A DNA stretch of 43,940 bases from an uncultured Gammaproteobacteria bacterium (GCA_937921935.1 CAKZWQ010000044.1:1-43940), one strand, 5' to 3'. Shown: positions 26,270-39,930, counted from the stretch's first letter. Notes: generated by a model from the sequence alone, not told the origin. Numbers and translations: made by a program.

Positions 26270-27133
26270 ATGACCACAGCCGTTGCCCCGCTTCATCATG
26301 ACCTGGTCCTGGCCGGACCCGTTGGCAGTCTGGACAGCTATATCCAGGCCGCTAACAGTGTGGCCGTTTTGAGCCGCGAGGAAGAACAGACACTGGCCCG
26401 TCGCTTCAGGGACGAGGGTGACCTGGAGGCTGCCCGGCAACTGGTGGTGACCCAGTTACGTTTCGTGGTGCATATCGCCCGCGGCTACATGGGTTACGGA
26501 CTCCCCCTGGGTGACCTGATCCAGGAAGGCAACGTGGGGCTAATGAAGGCTGCCAAACGTTTCGACCCCGACATGGGCGTGCGCCTGGTGTCCTTCGCGG
26601 TGCACTGGATCCGGGCAGAAATTCATGAATATGTGTTGCGTAACTGGCGACTGGTCAAAGTGGCCACCACCAAGGCGCAGCGCAAACTGTTTTTTAACCT
26701 GCGCAAGGCGAAGAAAAACCTTGGCTGGCTGAGTCACGATGAAACTCAGGCCGTCGCCAAGGATCTGGGCGTTAGCCCGAAGGAAGTTACGGAGATGGAA
26801 AAGCGCTTGTCGGGCTTCGACATGGCCTTTGATCCCGCGCCGGGCGCTGACGACGAAGAAGCCTACTCGCCGGCCCATTACCTGCAAAGCGAGGACTCAG
26901 ATCCGGCCACGGCCGTAGAAAACTATGACTTCCAGAACAATGCCCACGCCCAGTTGAGTGAGGCGCTGGCGGAACTGGATGAACGTAGCCAGCAGATCCT
27001 TGCCGCCCGCTGGCTGGCCGAAGACAAAGAGACTCTGCAGACCCTGGCCGATCGCTATGGCGTGTCGGCGGAACGGATTCGTCAGATTGAGAATCAGGCC
27101 ATCGGCAAATTGCGCACCCGCATGGTTGCCTGA
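26270..27133 (+). CDS. rpoH: RNA polymerase sigma-32 (heat-shock) factor
   Basis: Directs transcription of chaperone and protease genes. The 287 residues from ATG 26270 (AAGGAG at 26255-26260) show region 2 with [20 protein letters not shown] and [20 protein letters not shown], the RpoH box QRKLFFNLR that distinguishes sigma-32 from other sigma factors, and region 4 ending [18 protein letters not shown]. The frame extends 24 bp upstream to 26246 but that region carries the ribosome-binding site. A strong terminator follows 26 bp after the stop. Confidence 0.97.
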   Translation: MTTAVAPLHHDLVLAGPVGSLDSYIQAANSVAVLSREEEQTLARRFRDEGDLEAARQLVVTQLRFVVHIARGYMGYGLPLGDLIQEGNVGLMKAAKRFDPDMGVRLVSFAVHWIRAEIHEYVLRNWRLVKVATTKAQRKLFFNLRKAKKNLGWLSHDETQAVAKDLGVSPKEVTEMEKRLSGFDMAFDPAPGADDEEAYSPAHYLQSEDSDPATAVENYDFQNNAHAQLSEALAELDERSQQILAARWLAEDKETLQTLADRYGVSAERIRQIENQAIGKLRTRMVA

Positions 27134-27158
27134 CCGATACCAGCAGTCACCAGTCATA

Positions 27159-27189
27159 ACGGCCGGGCTTTCGCCCGGCCGTTTTTTTT
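27159..27189 (+). terminator. Intrinsic terminator of rpoH
   Basis: ACGGCCGGGC (27159-27168), loop TTTC, GCCCGGCCGT (27173-27182), then T's to 27189. A 10-bp GC-rich stem with an eight-T tract is a textbook plus-strand terminator. The minus-strand gene ends at the T tract and gains no U run from it. Confidence 0.94.
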
Positions 27190-27863
27190 CAGGTGGTCAG
27201 CGGCACAATCGTAATTTCAACTCGCCGGTTCAGTTGCCGGCCGGCCTCGGTCTCATTACTGGCCACGGGCCGCAACTCACCCGCACCCACAGAGATAAAG
27301 CGGTCCGGCCGTACATCGCGGGAAACCAGGTAACTCACCACGCTGGCAGAGCGGCGTTCAGACAAAGCCTGGTTATATATCTCCGTGCCCTTGTTATCCG
27401 TGTGTCCGGCAACTTCCACAAAGGTCTGGTCGTATTTCTCCAGCACCAGTGCAACGGAATCCAGCACCGGGTAGAAGGCTGCGCTGATATCCCCGCTGTC
27501 GAAGGCAAAGGTCACATTGCCCGGCATGTTCAGGGTGATGTTTTCACCGATGCGGGTGACGCTGACCCCGGTCGCTTCCAGCTGCTTGCGCAGCTCAAGC
27601 TCCTGGCGATCCATGTAGTTACCAACCGCGCCGCCTGCCAAGGCGCCAAGGCCGGCACCGATCAGGGCGCGCTTCTTGCGCTCGGAGGAATCATCACCGG
27701 AAATGAGGCCAGCGACGGCCCCGGCCGCGGCGCCAATGGCGGCGCCCTTGGCCGCGTTACTGGTCTTCTCTTCTCTCGTGTAGGGATCCAGGGTGGTGCA
27801 GGCCGAAGCCAGCAGGGCCGTCATGATGGCGATTGATGTGCATCGCAACACGAATCCGTTCAT
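27189..27863 (-). CDS. OmpA-family lipoprotein with a glycine-zipper domain (YiaD-like)
   Basis: A lipoprotein of 224 residues. The signal peptide ends in the lipobox LLASAC with Cys22 lipidated. Residues about 38-82 are a glycine-zipper stretch (GAAIGAAAGAVAGLISGDD and ALIGAGLGALAGGAVGNYMD) that may insert in the membrane. Residues about 110-220 form an OmpA-like peptidoglycan-binding domain with FAFDSGDISAAF, GHTDNKGTEIYNQALSERR and the terminal GRQLNRRVEI. The order resembles E. coli YiaD. It would tether outer membrane to the cell wall. Converges with rpoH and diverges from the Mpo1-like gene. Confidence 0.88.
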   Translation of the reverse strand: MNGFVLRCTSIAIMTALLASACTTLDPYTREEKTSNAAKGAAIGAAAGAVAGLISGDDSSERKKRALIGAGLGALAGGAVGNYMDRQELELRKQLEATGVSVTRIGENITLNMPGNVTFAFDSGDISAAFYPVLDSVALVLEKYDQTFVEVAGHTDNKGTEIYNQALSERRSASVVSYLVSRDVRPDRFISVGAGELRPVASNETEAGRQLNRRVEITIVPLTT

Positions 27864-27986
27864 TGTCTAATACTCCAATAACCCGCGGGCCTTATAACAG
27901 CTAAGCCAGCGGATTAATACGCACCAGTAACCAATAGTTGACGTTGCGCCAACAGCCTAGCTACGGTGCAAGAGAGAACCCCATTG

Positions 27987-28454
27987 ATGAGCGATATCCA
28001 CAGCTGGCTGGCCGAGTACGCGAAGGATCACCAGAATCCGGTGAACCAGTCGATACACAAAGTCTGTGTGCCCCTGATAGTTATCAGCCTGATCGGTTTG
28101 CTCTGGGCGATACCGGTGCCGGCAGAATTCACCGCCATTTCGCCCGCCCTTAACTGGGGTACAACTTTTCTGCTGGCATCCGTTGTCTACTACCTGATCA
28201 TGTCCATACCCCTGGCCCTGGGCATGGTGCCCGTGGTGCTGGCGACTGTGGTCATCGTCAACTGGCTGGATCAGCAGGCGTCGCCCCTGTGGTTATCTTC
28301 AGCCGTGATTTTTAGCCTGTCCTGGCTTGGCCAGTTTTACGGTCACAAGCTCGAGGGGCGCCGGCCCGCATTTTTTCGCGACCTGCAGTTTCTGATGATC
28401 GGCCCCCTCTGGGTGCTTGCCGGCCTGTACCGGCGCCTTGGCATTCCCTACTAA
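27987..28454 (+). CDS. Mpo1-like (DUF962/YGL010w) integral membrane protein
   Basis: A 155-residue protein beginning SDIHSWLAEYAKDHQNPVNQ, then IHKVCVPLI and, near the C-terminus, LGQFYGHKLEGRRPAFF. These His-bearing segments are the conserved core of the DUF962 family. The yeast member Mpo1 is an Fe-dependent dioxygenase acting on 2-hydroxy fatty acids; whether bacterial members share the reaction is not known to me. Four hydrophobic helices lie between. The ATG at 27987 is preferred over an upstream GTG (27966) because the conserved N-terminus starts there. Confidence 0.8.
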   Translation: MSDIHSWLAEYAKDHQNPVNQSIHKVCVPLIVISLIGLLWAIPVPAEFTAISPALNWGTTFLLASVVYYLIMSIPLALGMVPVVLATVVIVNWLDQQASPLWLSSAVIFSLSWLGQFYGHKLEGRRPAFFRDLQFLMIGPLWVLAGLYRRLGIPY

Positions 28455-28455
28455 G

Positions 28456-29811
28456 GTGGACAAGCCGGGGGCGGATGCCAATGACCTGTATGGCAACCAG
28501 GCCATCTGGCGCATCGCCGGGCCAATGATCCTGTCGGCCAGCACCACGCCCTTGCTTGGCATGGTGGATACGGCGGTTGTCGGCCATCTTGAGACCGCCT
28601 GGTATCTCGGGGCCGTAGCCGTCGGCGCAACCTTGTTCAGCCTGCTGTTCATGGGGCTGAATTTCCTGCGCATGGGCACCACGGGACTAACGGCCCAGGC
28701 CTTCGGCGCGAACTCGGATGCCGGCATCCGGGAATCTCTGGGTCAGCCGGCCATTGCCGCTCTGCTGCTTGCCTGTGTGCTCATCCTGCTGCAGGTACCG
28801 ATTATCGAGCTGGCCCTGCGGCTGCTGGCACCCGGCGCGGAGGTGGCCACCCAGACACGCCTGTACTTCGGTATTCGCATCTGGAGCGCGCCGGCTTCGC
28901 TGATGAACTTCGTGCTGATCGGCTGGCTGCTGGGTATGCAGAACGCGCGCGGACCCCTGGTGATGGTCCTGTCCATCAATCTGACTAATATCGTGCTGGA
29001 CCTGTTGTTCGTGCTGGTCCTGGACTGGCGGGTAGCCGGCGTCGCCGGTGCCACGCTGCTCGCAGAGCTGGCGGGGCTGGCGGTCGGACTGCTGTTCGTG
29101 CGGCGCGAGCTGAGCAAACGCGCCGGCAGCTGGGCCGAGATTGCCCTGGCGGATCCGCGTCGCTACATGCGGCTGCTGGATGTGAACGGCAACCTGTTTC
29201 TGCGCACCATGGCCCTGATGTTCGTCTTTGCCTTCATTACGGCGCAAGGCGCTCGCATGGGTGACGCCGTGCTGGCAGCCAATGCGGTGCTGATGAACTT
29301 TCAGTATCTGCTGTCCTATGCCCTGGATGGCATGGCTCACGCCGCCGAAGCTCTCGTGGGCCGCGCCGCCGGGGCGCGCCAGCGAGCGGGCCTGCTATTG
29401 GCCGTGAATCGCACCTTGCGCTGGTCCCTGGGCATGGCCATAGGCTTCACTTTGTTCTTCTGGCTGGCAGGACCGGGGTTGATTGATCTGCTCACAGGCC
29501 TTCAGAACGTGCGCGAGATTGCCCGGACTTATCTGCCGTGGTTGATCCTCTCACCCCTGGTCTCATGCTGGAGTTTCTTTTATGACGGGGTTTATGTGGG
29601 ACTGACACGCTCGCGGGAGATGATGCTGGTCATGGTTGTGTCGGCAGCGGGGCTGTTTTTGCCCGCCTTTTACCTGCTTGCGGATTTCGGCAACCATGCC
29701 CTGTGGTTTGCCTTTACCCTGTTCATGGCTGGGCGCGGTATCGGTATGCACGCCTGGTTTCGACGACTGATAGCTGGCGATAGTCTGGGACTGCCGGCAA
29801 ACAGGGAGTAG
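28456..29811 (+). CDS. MATE-family multidrug/toxin efflux transporter (DinF-like)
   Basis: A twelve-helix cation-coupled exporter. Recognisable segments are IWRIAGPMILSASTTPLLGM then VDTAVVGHLE, and later FLRMGTTGLTAQAFGAN. GTG 28456, immediately after the upstream stop, gives 451 residues; the frame stays open to an ATG at 28417 that would overlap the previous gene by 38 bp. DinF-type members carry this VDTAVVGHL. The close packing (Mpo1-like, MATE, Nudix in one direction with gaps of 1-3 bp) implies one operon. The substrate is unknown. Confidence 0.88.
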   Translation: MDKPGADANDLYGNQAIWRIAGPMILSASTTPLLGMVDTAVVGHLETAWYLGAVAVGATLFSLLFMGLNFLRMGTTGLTAQAFGANSDAGIRESLGQPAIAALLLACVLILLQVPIIELALRLLAPGAEVATQTRLYFGIRIWSAPASLMNFVLIGWLLGMQNARGPLVMVLSINLTNIVLDLLFVLVLDWRVAGVAGATLLAELAGLAVGLLFVRRELSKRAGSWAEIALADPRRYMRLLDVNGNLFLRTMALMFVFAFITAQGARMGDAVLAANAVLMNFQYLLSYALDGMAHAAEALVGRAAGARQRAGLLLAVNRTLRWSLGMAIGFTLFFWLAGPGLIDLLTGLQNVREIARTYLPWLILSPLVSCWSFFYDGVYVGLTRSREMMLVMVVSAAGLFLPAFYLLADFGNHALWFAFTLFMAGRGIGMHAWFRRLIAGDSLGLPANRE

Positions 29812-29814
29812 CTC

Positions 29815-30378
29815 GTGAACACACCTTCGAATCCCTGGCGAACTGTGAAAGTTCGCGAGGTCTATGACAATCCTTGGATCCGCGTCACTGCCGAGGATGT
29901 GCTCAAGCCATCGGGTGCGCCGGGCATCTATGGCAAAGTGAGTTTCAAGAATCTGGCCTGCGGCATTGTTCCCCTGGCGGAAAACGGAGACACCTGGCTG
30001 GTCGGCCAGTATCGCTACACCCTGGATGTCTACTCCTGGGAAATCCCCATGGGCGGCGTCCCGCGCGGCGAGGACCCCCTGAGCGGTGCGCGTCGGGAAC
30101 TCAAGGAAGAAACCGGCCTGAGCGCCGCGCGCTGGGAACCCCTGCTGGAATGCCACCTCAGTAACTCCATCACGGACGAGGCGGGCATCGTCTACGTCGC
30201 GGAAGATCTGACGGCCGGGGAACCGGAGTTCGATGACACCGAAGACCTGACAATTCGTCGCCTGCCCTTCCGCGAAGCCCTGGCTATGGCCCTGTCCGGC
30301 GAGATCAGCGATGTACTCAGCATGACGGCCCTGACCAAACTGGCGCTGCTGCGACCAGAACTAGGGAAAAGCCCCTAA
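29815..30378 (+). CDS. Nudix hydrolase, ADP-ribose pyrophosphatase-like
   Basis: A 187-residue hydrolase of nucleoside-diphosphate-linked substrates. The complete Nudix box (G-x5-E-x7-REUxEExGU) reads GGVPRGED then PLSGARRELKEETGL at about residues 81-103. The preceding VGQYRYTLDVYSWEIPMGGV is typical of ADP-ribose pyrophosphatases, so ADP-ribose is the likeliest substrate, by family resemblance only. GTG 29815 has GGGAG a few bases upstream and lies 3 bp after the MATE stop. Confidence 0.85.
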   Translation: MNTPSNPWRTVKVREVYDNPWIRVTAEDVLKPSGAPGIYGKVSFKNLACGIVPLAENGDTWLVGQYRYTLDVYSWEIPMGGVPRGEDPLSGARRELKEETGLSAARWEPLLECHLSNSITDEAGIVYVAEDLTAGEPEFDDTEDLTIRRLPFREALAMALSGEISDVLSMTALTKLALLRPELGKSP

Positions 30379-30399
30379 AGCATCCGCGGCCGGCACCGC

Positions 30400-30405
30400 T
30401 ATAAT
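30400..30405 (+). promoter_or_regulatory. TATAAT box immediately before icd (possible leaderless transcript)
   Basis: A perfect TATAAT ends 8 nt before the icd ATG (30414). If it acts as a -10, transcription would start at or within a base or two of the start codon. No Shine-Dalgarno sequence lies in that short gap, which agrees with a leaderless message, but no convincing -35 is visible. Confidence 0.4.
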
Positions 30406-30413
30406 CCCCGGCC

Positions 30414-31433
30414 ATGAGCACCAACGCTGTATTAATTCCGGGCGACGGCATCGGACCGGAAATCACTGCTGCCACACTCAGAGTGCTGGAAGCCGCCGGA
30501 GCCGAGATTAACTGGATTGAACGCCTGGCAGGCGTCGCGGCCATGGATGCCGGTGATGACGTCTTGCCCCAAAGCACCCTGGATGCCATCACCAAGCACG
30601 GTGTTGCCCTGAAGGGACCATGTACCACCCCGGTGGGCAAGGGCTTTCGCTCCGTGAATGTCCAGCTGCGCAAAGCTTTTGACCTTTACGCCGCCGTGCG
30701 TCCGGTGCGCAATTTACCGGGCATTACAACCCGCTTTCAGGACGTCGATATCGTCGTGATCCGGGAAAATACCGAAGGCCTGTACAGCGGGGTCGAGAAT
30801 GAAATCACCCCCGGCGTTGTGACCAGCATGAAGGTCGCGACGGAGAAAGGTTGCACACGCGTAGCTCGCTGGGCCTTTGACTATGCCCGCAAGCGTGGTC
30901 GCAAGACCGTCACGGTATTTCACAAAGCCAACATCATGAAGCTCACAGACGGCATGCTGTTGCGCTGCGCAGAAGATGTACACGATCAGGACTTTAGTGA
31001 TGTGGGCTACGACACAGCGATTATCGATGCTGCCTGCATGCGTCTGGTTCAGGATCCGAGTCAGTTCGACGTATTGTTGCTGGAAAATCTCTACGGCGAT
31101 GTCGTTAGCGACTTGTGTGCCGGCCTGGTGGGTGGACTCGGTGTCGTGCCAGGCGCGAACTTTGGCGACGAGCGTGCCATTTTCGAAGCCGTACACGGCT
31201 CAGCACCGGATATCGCCGGGCAGAACCTGGCTAACCCCCTGGCCTTGCTGATGTCGGCCGTGATGATGCTGAATTATCTGGCTGATACGCGCGGCGACGA
31301 GCCGTCACGCCTGAGCGCACAACGCATCAAGGCAGCCTACGACGCTGCTCTGACGGACGGAAAGAAAACCCGCGACCTGGGAGGAGAACTCGGCACCAGC
31401 GAATTCGCTGATGCCGTGATCGAACGTCTGTAG
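30414..31433 (+). CDS. Isocitrate dehydrogenase, NAD-dependent type
   Basis: Oxidises isocitrate to 2-oxoglutarate in the citric acid cycle. The 339-residue beta-decarboxylating dehydrogenase shows IPGDGIGPEIT, the isocitrate-binding RSVNVQLRKAFDLYA, VIRENTEGLYSG and HGSAPDIAGQNLANP. In the last motif the cofactor positions that are Lys-Tyr in NADP-specific E. coli IDH are Asp-Ile, which indicates NAD. Length also fits the short eukaryotic-mitochondrial-like NAD-IDH class rather than the 416-residue NADP type. It converges with gltD 11 bp downstream, placing 2-oxoglutarate supply beside ammonia assimilation. Confidence 0.93.
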   Translation: MSTNAVLIPGDGIGPEITAATLRVLEAAGAEINWIERLAGVAAMDAGDDVLPQSTLDAITKHGVALKGPCTTPVGKGFRSVNVQLRKAFDLYAAVRPVRNLPGITTRFQDVDIVVIRENTEGLYSGVENEITPGVVTSMKVATEKGCTRVARWAFDYARKRGRKTVTVFHKANIMKLTDGMLLRCAEDVHDQDFSDVGYDTAIIDAACMRLVQDPSQFDVLLLENLYGDVVSDLCAGLVGGLGVVPGANFGDERAIFEAVHGSAPDIAGQNLANPLALLMSAVMMLNYLADTRGDEPSRLSAQRIKAAYDAALTDGKKTRDLGGELGTSEFADAVIERL

Positions 31434-31444
31434 TTGGCCGGGCC

Positions 31445-32938
31445 TTAGCCCGTCGCGGCACCCAGTGTAATACCCGGCGCGGGTAACTCACTGACTCCAC
31501 ACAGGAATTCGTCTACAGCCCGGGCTGCTCCGCGGCCTTCGTTGATGCCCCAGACCACCAGCGACTGACCCCGCCGGCAATCGCCGGCGACGAATACGCC
31601 GGGGATGTTGGTGACAAAGGCGCCGTGTTCAGCCTGGTAATTGGTGCTCTCGTCCAGCTCCACGCCCAGGCTCTCAGACAGATAAGTCTCAGGCCCGAGA
31701 AAACCCATGGCCAGGAAGACCAGGTCCGCTTCCCAGGTCTGTTCGGTACCGGCGATCTCCTGCATCTTCATACGGCCGTCCCGGTGGTGCCATTCCACCT
31801 GAACCGTCTCAATGCCTTTCACGTTGCCGTTGCCATCGTCAATGAAACGCTTGGTCACGGTGGCGTAGCGGCGCGGATCCGCACCGAAGCGCGCTGCTGC
31901 TTCTTCGTGACCATAGTCAGTACGATAAATACGGGGCCACAGAGGCCAGGGATTATCACTGGCACGCTCAACCGGCGGCGCGGGTAGCAACTCCAGGTTC
32001 AGCATACTCTTGCAGCCGTGGCGCAGAGACGTACCGATGCAGTCGGTGCCCGTGTCACCGCCACCGATGACGATCACGTGCTTATCCTTGGCGCTGATGT
32101 ACTTGCCGTCTTCCAGATTGCTGTTGAGCAAACTGCGTGTGTTCTCGGTCAGGAACTCCATGGCGAAGTGCACGCCCTTCAGTTCCCGGCCAGGCACTGG
32201 CAGATCCCGGGGACGCGTGGAACCCGTCGCCAGCAACAGGGCGTCGTGCTCGCTCAGCAATTGCTTGGCATCGGTGTTGCCGCCGATGTCAGCGCCCGTG
32301 ACAAACTCGATGCCCGCTTCGCGCATCAGATTCACCCGGCGATCGACGACGCCTTTATCGAGCTTCATGTTTGGAATGCCGTACATGAGCAGACCACCGA
32401 TGCGGTCCTCGCGCTCATATACTGTGACCTGGTGACCGGCCTTATTCAGCTGATCTGCGGCAGTGAGGCCCGCAGGGCCCGAGCCGACGACAGCCACCTT
32501 GCGCCCGCTGCGCTTGGCCGGTGACTTGTGGCTGACCCAGCCTTCCTCGAAGCCGCGATCGATAATCGCGTTCTCGATATTCTTGATGGTGACCGGCGGA
32601 TCAGTAATCCCCAGCACGCAAGCGCCTTCGCACGGGGCAGGACAGGTCCGGCCCGTGAATTCCGGAAAGTTGTTGGTCCGGTGCAATCGGTCCAGGGCGT
32701 CTTTCCAGCGACCCTGGTAAATCAGGTCATTCCACTCGGGAATCAGGTTGTCGATCGGGCAGCCCTCATCGGACTGACAAAAGGGCACCCCGCAATCCAT
32801 GCACCGAGCTGACTGGCGCTTCAAGGCGCCCTGATCCGGCGGCGTAAAGATCTCTTTGAAGTCAGTCAGCCGCTGCTCCGCATCCCGGTAAGGGACCGGC
32901 TTGCGCGGGAACTCCATGAATCCGCTTGGCTTACCCAT
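31445..32938 (-). CDS. gltD: Glutamate synthase small subunit
   Basis: The NADPH-oxidising, electron-feeding subunit of glutamate synthase. The 497 residues have the N-terminal 4Fe-4S cysteines ([19 protein letters not shown] and [12 protein letters not shown]), the FAD site [15 protein letters not shown], the NADPH site [14 protein letters not shown], and the C-terminal [19 protein letters not shown]. It follows gltB by 2 bp, so the two are co-transcribed and made in matched amounts. Confidence 0.96.
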   Translation of the reverse strand: MGKPSGFMEFPRKPVPYRDAEQRLTDFKEIFTPPDQGALKRQSARCMDCGVPFCQSDEGCPIDNLIPEWNDLIYQGRWKDALDRLHRTNNFPEFTGRTCPAPCEGACVLGITDPPVTIKNIENAIIDRGFEEGWVSHKSPAKRSGRKVAVVGSGPAGLTAADQLNKAGHQVTVYEREDRIGGLLMYGIPNMKLDKGVVDRRVNLMREAGIEFVTGADIGGNTDAKQLLSEHDALLLATGSTRPRDLPVPGRELKGVHFAMEFLTENTRSLLNSNLEDGKYISAKDKHVIVIGGGDTGTDCIGTSLRHGCKSMLNLELLPAPPVERASDNPWPLWPRIYRTDYGHEEAAARFGADPRRYATVTKRFIDDGNGNVKGIETVQVEWHHRDGRMKMQEIAGTEQTWEADLVFLAMGFLGPETYLSESLGVELDESTNYQAEHGAFVTNIPGVFVAGDCRRGQSLVVWGINEGRGAARAVDEFLCGVSELPAPGITLGAATG

Positions 32939-32940
32939 GA

Positions 32941-37533
<4,593 letters not shown>

Positions 37534-37735
37534 ATGGTCTTTTTCTCTATGCTCTGTTCCGACGCGGTACCCGGCAGCGGGGCCACGCAGAACTCTGTCC
37601 CAAAATGCGGCGCAGAAGCTGCCGCCGACCGGCTGGCCCAGGGCCGCCGGTGCTAAATACTGATACTGCGGTCTGACAGCCCCCCTGACGACTACGGTCA
37701 TCCTGGCTGCGCCTTAGCGCGCCGCCACCGCATGA

Positions 37736-37791
37736 TCGAGAGGCTTTAGTTAAACTATTGTTTCTTCTGGAGTTTAAGCGAAAGCTCTCGA
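37736..37791 (-). ncRNA. 56-nt stem-loop in the predicted gltB leader
   Basis: On the minus strand, TCGAGAGCTTT (37791-37781) pairs with AAAGCCTCTCGA (37747-37736) apart from one bulged C, and, inside a small internal loop, TTAAAC (37777-37772) pairs with GTTTAA (37755-37750) around a 16-nt loop. With the promoter predicted just upstream, it would lie at about +22 to +77 of a roughly 280-nt 5' leader. No U tract follows, so it is not a simple terminator. The class of element is unknown. Confidence 0.55.
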
Positions 37792-37819
37792 GGCTCACTC
37801 AGATGACCCAGAACCGGTA

Positions 37820-37849
37820 ATTATAGAGTAGCCGTGGCAGGTGACTCAA
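37820..37849 (-). promoter_or_regulatory. Sigma-70-type promoter for gltBD
   Basis: On the minus strand, TTGAGT (37849-37844), an 18-bp spacer and TATAAT (37825-37820). The -10 is perfect; the -35 matches TTGACA at four of six bases. Transcription would start near 37813, leaving a leader of about 280 nt before the gltB ATG. Confidence 0.6.
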
Positions 37850-37899
37850 CGGGGCTGGAATCGGCCCCGGGCGGGGCCCGCGGACCTGACCTGCCGCGG
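37832..37899. repeat. Nested GC-rich inverted repeat upstream of gltB and the DUF924 gene
   Basis: CCGTGGCAGGT (37832-37842) pairs with ACCTGCCGCGG (37889-37899) with one T-G wobble, enclosing a perfect inner hairpin GGCCCC-GGGC-GGGGCC (37863-37878). The outer left arm overlaps the spacer region and -35 side of the gltB promoter. The right arm ends 21 bp before the DUF924 start. It could be a regulator-binding site, a structured leader of the plus-strand gene, or both. Confidence 0.5.
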
Positions 37900-37920
37900 T
37901 GATCGTGCCATCATTGGCCT

Positions 37921-38532
37921 ATGAATGACGCCGAGTGCCGGGCGATCCTGAACTTCTGGTTCGATGGCTGCGAACAGGATGCCCCCCACATCGATGCCCG
38001 CATGGACCGCTGGTTCGGAGCGGATGAGACCCTGGACACGGAGATCCGTGATCGCTTCGGCGACCTCGTCACCCGGGCATCCGCCGGCGAACTGGACCAC
38101 TGGGGCGAAGACCCCAAGGGTCGCCTGGCCCTGATCATCCTGCTCGACCAGTTTCGACGAAATATCTTCCGCGGCCGTGCCGAAGCCTTCGACTGCGATA
38201 AGCAGGCCCTGAAGCTCTGTGTCGATGGCATTGTCAGCCGCGCTTACAAGAAGCTGCGTCCCGAGGAGCAGATCTTCTTTTTCATGCCGCTGCAGCACAC
38301 CGAATCGCGCAAGCTGCAGGACAAATCCGTATCGATTTACCAGGCCCTGGCCAAGAATGTTTCCGAAACCCTGCGCGAAACCTTTTTGACCACCGCCCAG
38401 TTTGCCGAACTGCACCGGGATATCATTGATCAGTACGGTCGTTTCCCGCACCGCAATAAAGTTCTGGGCCGCGACAACACGGCAGACGAAGAAGCCTATC
38501 TCTCCGCCGATGGCACTGCCTTCGGCCAATAG
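37921..38532 (+). CDS. DUF924-family protein
   Basis: A soluble, helix-rich 203-residue protein. It shows ILNFWFDGC at the start, LALIILLDQFRRNIFRGRAE in the middle, and FFFMPLQHTESRKLQDKSV, all characteristic of the DUF924 family, whose helical repeats resemble TPR folds. No function is established. The N-terminal ATG at 37921 gives the conserved first motif at the right place. It precedes the thiolase by 17 bp and is likely co-transcribed with it. Confidence 0.88.
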   Translation: MNDAECRAILNFWFDGCEQDAPHIDARMDRWFGADETLDTEIRDRFGDLVTRASAGELDHWGEDPKGRLALIILLDQFRRNIFRGRAEAFDCDKQALKLCVDGIVSRAYKKLRPEEQIFFFMPLQHTESRKLQDKSVSIYQALAKNVSETLRETFLTTAQFAELHRDIIDQYGRFPHRNKVLGRDNTADEEAYLSADGTAFGQ

Positions 38533-38549
38533 CGACAGCGGAGTCCAGC

Positions 38550-39830
38550 ATGCACTACCAACCTACGCGCCGCGTCGCAATTGTCGGCAGCAAGCGCATT
38601 CCCTTCCTGCGGGCCAATACCAATTACGCGGACGCCTCCAATCAGGACATGATGACGGCTGTGCTCAAAGCACTGGTGCAAGATCAGCAACTGGAAGGCG
38701 TGCACCTGGGCGATGTCTCCCTGGGCGCCGTCATCAAGCACTCACGCGACTTCAACCTGGCGCGGGAAAGCGTGCTGGGTAGCGGGCTGGCGCCGACCAC
38801 ACCGGCTTTCGATATCCAGCGGGCCTGCGGCACAGCGCTGGAAGCCGCGATCCTGATCGGCAACAAGATTGCCCTTGGCCAGATCGACGCCGGCATTGCC
38901 GGCGGCACGGACTCCATCAGTGATGCGCCGATTGTTTATCGTGATGAACTACGCAAACTCCTGCTGCGCAGTGCCCGCGGACGCTCCCTGGGGCAGAAAC
39001 TCTCACCCTGGCTGGGCTTGCGACCGAGTTTCCTGAAACCAGAACTGCCGGGCGTGGTGGAACCGCGCACAGGCCTGAGCATGGGCGAAAGCACAGAGCT
39101 CACTGCCAAGGAATGGGGCGTCACGCGCGCGGCGCAGGATGAGTTGGCCGTTACCAGCCATCATCGGGCAGCCGCTGCCTGGAACGACGGTTTTTACTCT
39201 GACCTGGTTGTACCTTTCGCCGGCGCTGACAAGGACAACAACATTCGTCCGGACACGTCGCTGGAACAACTGGGGAAACTTCGCACCGTGTTCGATCGCA
39301 GCGGCAACGGCACCATGACCGCGGGCAACAGCACACCCCTGACGGACGGCTCTGCTGCCGTGTTACTGGCTTCGGAAGACTGGGCGCGCGAACGTAATCT
39401 GCCGATCCTGGCTTACCTGCGTTACGGCCGCGCAGCGGCTGTCGATTTCGTGCATCGAGATGGCCTGCTCATGGCACCCGCGTTTGCTGTATCGGACATG
39501 CTCAGGGATGCTGACCTGGGCTTCAGCGATTTTGACTTCTTCGAAATTCACGAGGCCTTCGCCGCCCAGACCCTGGCAACCCTGGCGGCCTGGGAAAATG
39601 CCGAGTTCTGTCGGGATCGCCTGGGCCACGACACGCCCCTGGGAAGCATCGATCGAGGCAAGCTGAACGTGAAAGGCGGCAGCGTGGCTATCGGCCACCC
39701 CTTTGCGGCAACCGGGGCGCGCATTCTCGGGGGACTGGCCAAGATACTCAGTGAGAAAGGCACCGGTCGGGGCCTGATTTCTGTTTGCACGGCCGGCGGC
39801 ATGGGTGTGACGGCTATCGTTGAACGCTAG
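38550..39830 (+). CDS. Acetyl-CoA C-acyltransferase (thiolase, FadI-type)
   Basis: Cleaves 3-ketoacyl-CoA to acetyl-CoA and a shorter acyl-CoA, or condenses two acetyl-CoA units. The 426 residues have the nucleophile Cys in IQRACGTALEA (about residue 93), the His of FEIHEAFAAQT and the C-terminal acid/base Cys in CTAGGMG with the GGSVAIGHPFAATGARI signature. It is closest to FadI-like degradative thiolases, judging by the N-terminal KRIPFLRANTNY and by its length. No fadJ partner is adjacent. Confidence 0.9.
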   Translation: MHYQPTRRVAIVGSKRIPFLRANTNYADASNQDMMTAVLKALVQDQQLEGVHLGDVSLGAVIKHSRDFNLARESVLGSGLAPTTPAFDIQRACGTALEAAILIGNKIALGQIDAGIAGGTDSISDAPIVYRDELRKLLLRSARGRSLGQKLSPWLGLRPSFLKPELPGVVEPRTGLSMGESTELTAKEWGVTRAAQDELAVTSHHRAAAAWNDGFYSDLVVPFAGADKDNNIRPDTSLEQLGKLRTVFDRSGNGTMTAGNSTPLTDGSAAVLLASEDWARERNLPILAYLRYGRAAAVDFVHRDGLLMAPAFAVSDMLRDADLGFSDFDFFEIHEAFAAQTLATLAAWENAEFCRDRLGHDTPLGSIDRGKLNVKGGSVAIGHPFAATGARILGGLAKILSEKGTGRGLISVCTAGGMGVTAIVER

Positions 39831-39930
39831 GGCTACCGCCCGGCCTCAATCTTGCGACCCGGTCACGAGTCGGGTGCAGATATCTGCCAGAATCGGCGAC
39901 TGAAACTTAAGGAAGCCTTGCGAAGACTCG

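Noticed and set aside
37534..37701. N-terminal extension of GltB by 56 residues
   Set aside because: The extension has no conserved sequence, and the ATG at 37533 puts the glutaminase Cys after a propeptide of usual length.
37547..37798. Minus-strand frame of 83 codons inside the gltB leader
   Set aside because: Arg/Ser-rich with no ribosome-binding site seen, and it overlaps the strong stem-loop; more likely non-coding leader.
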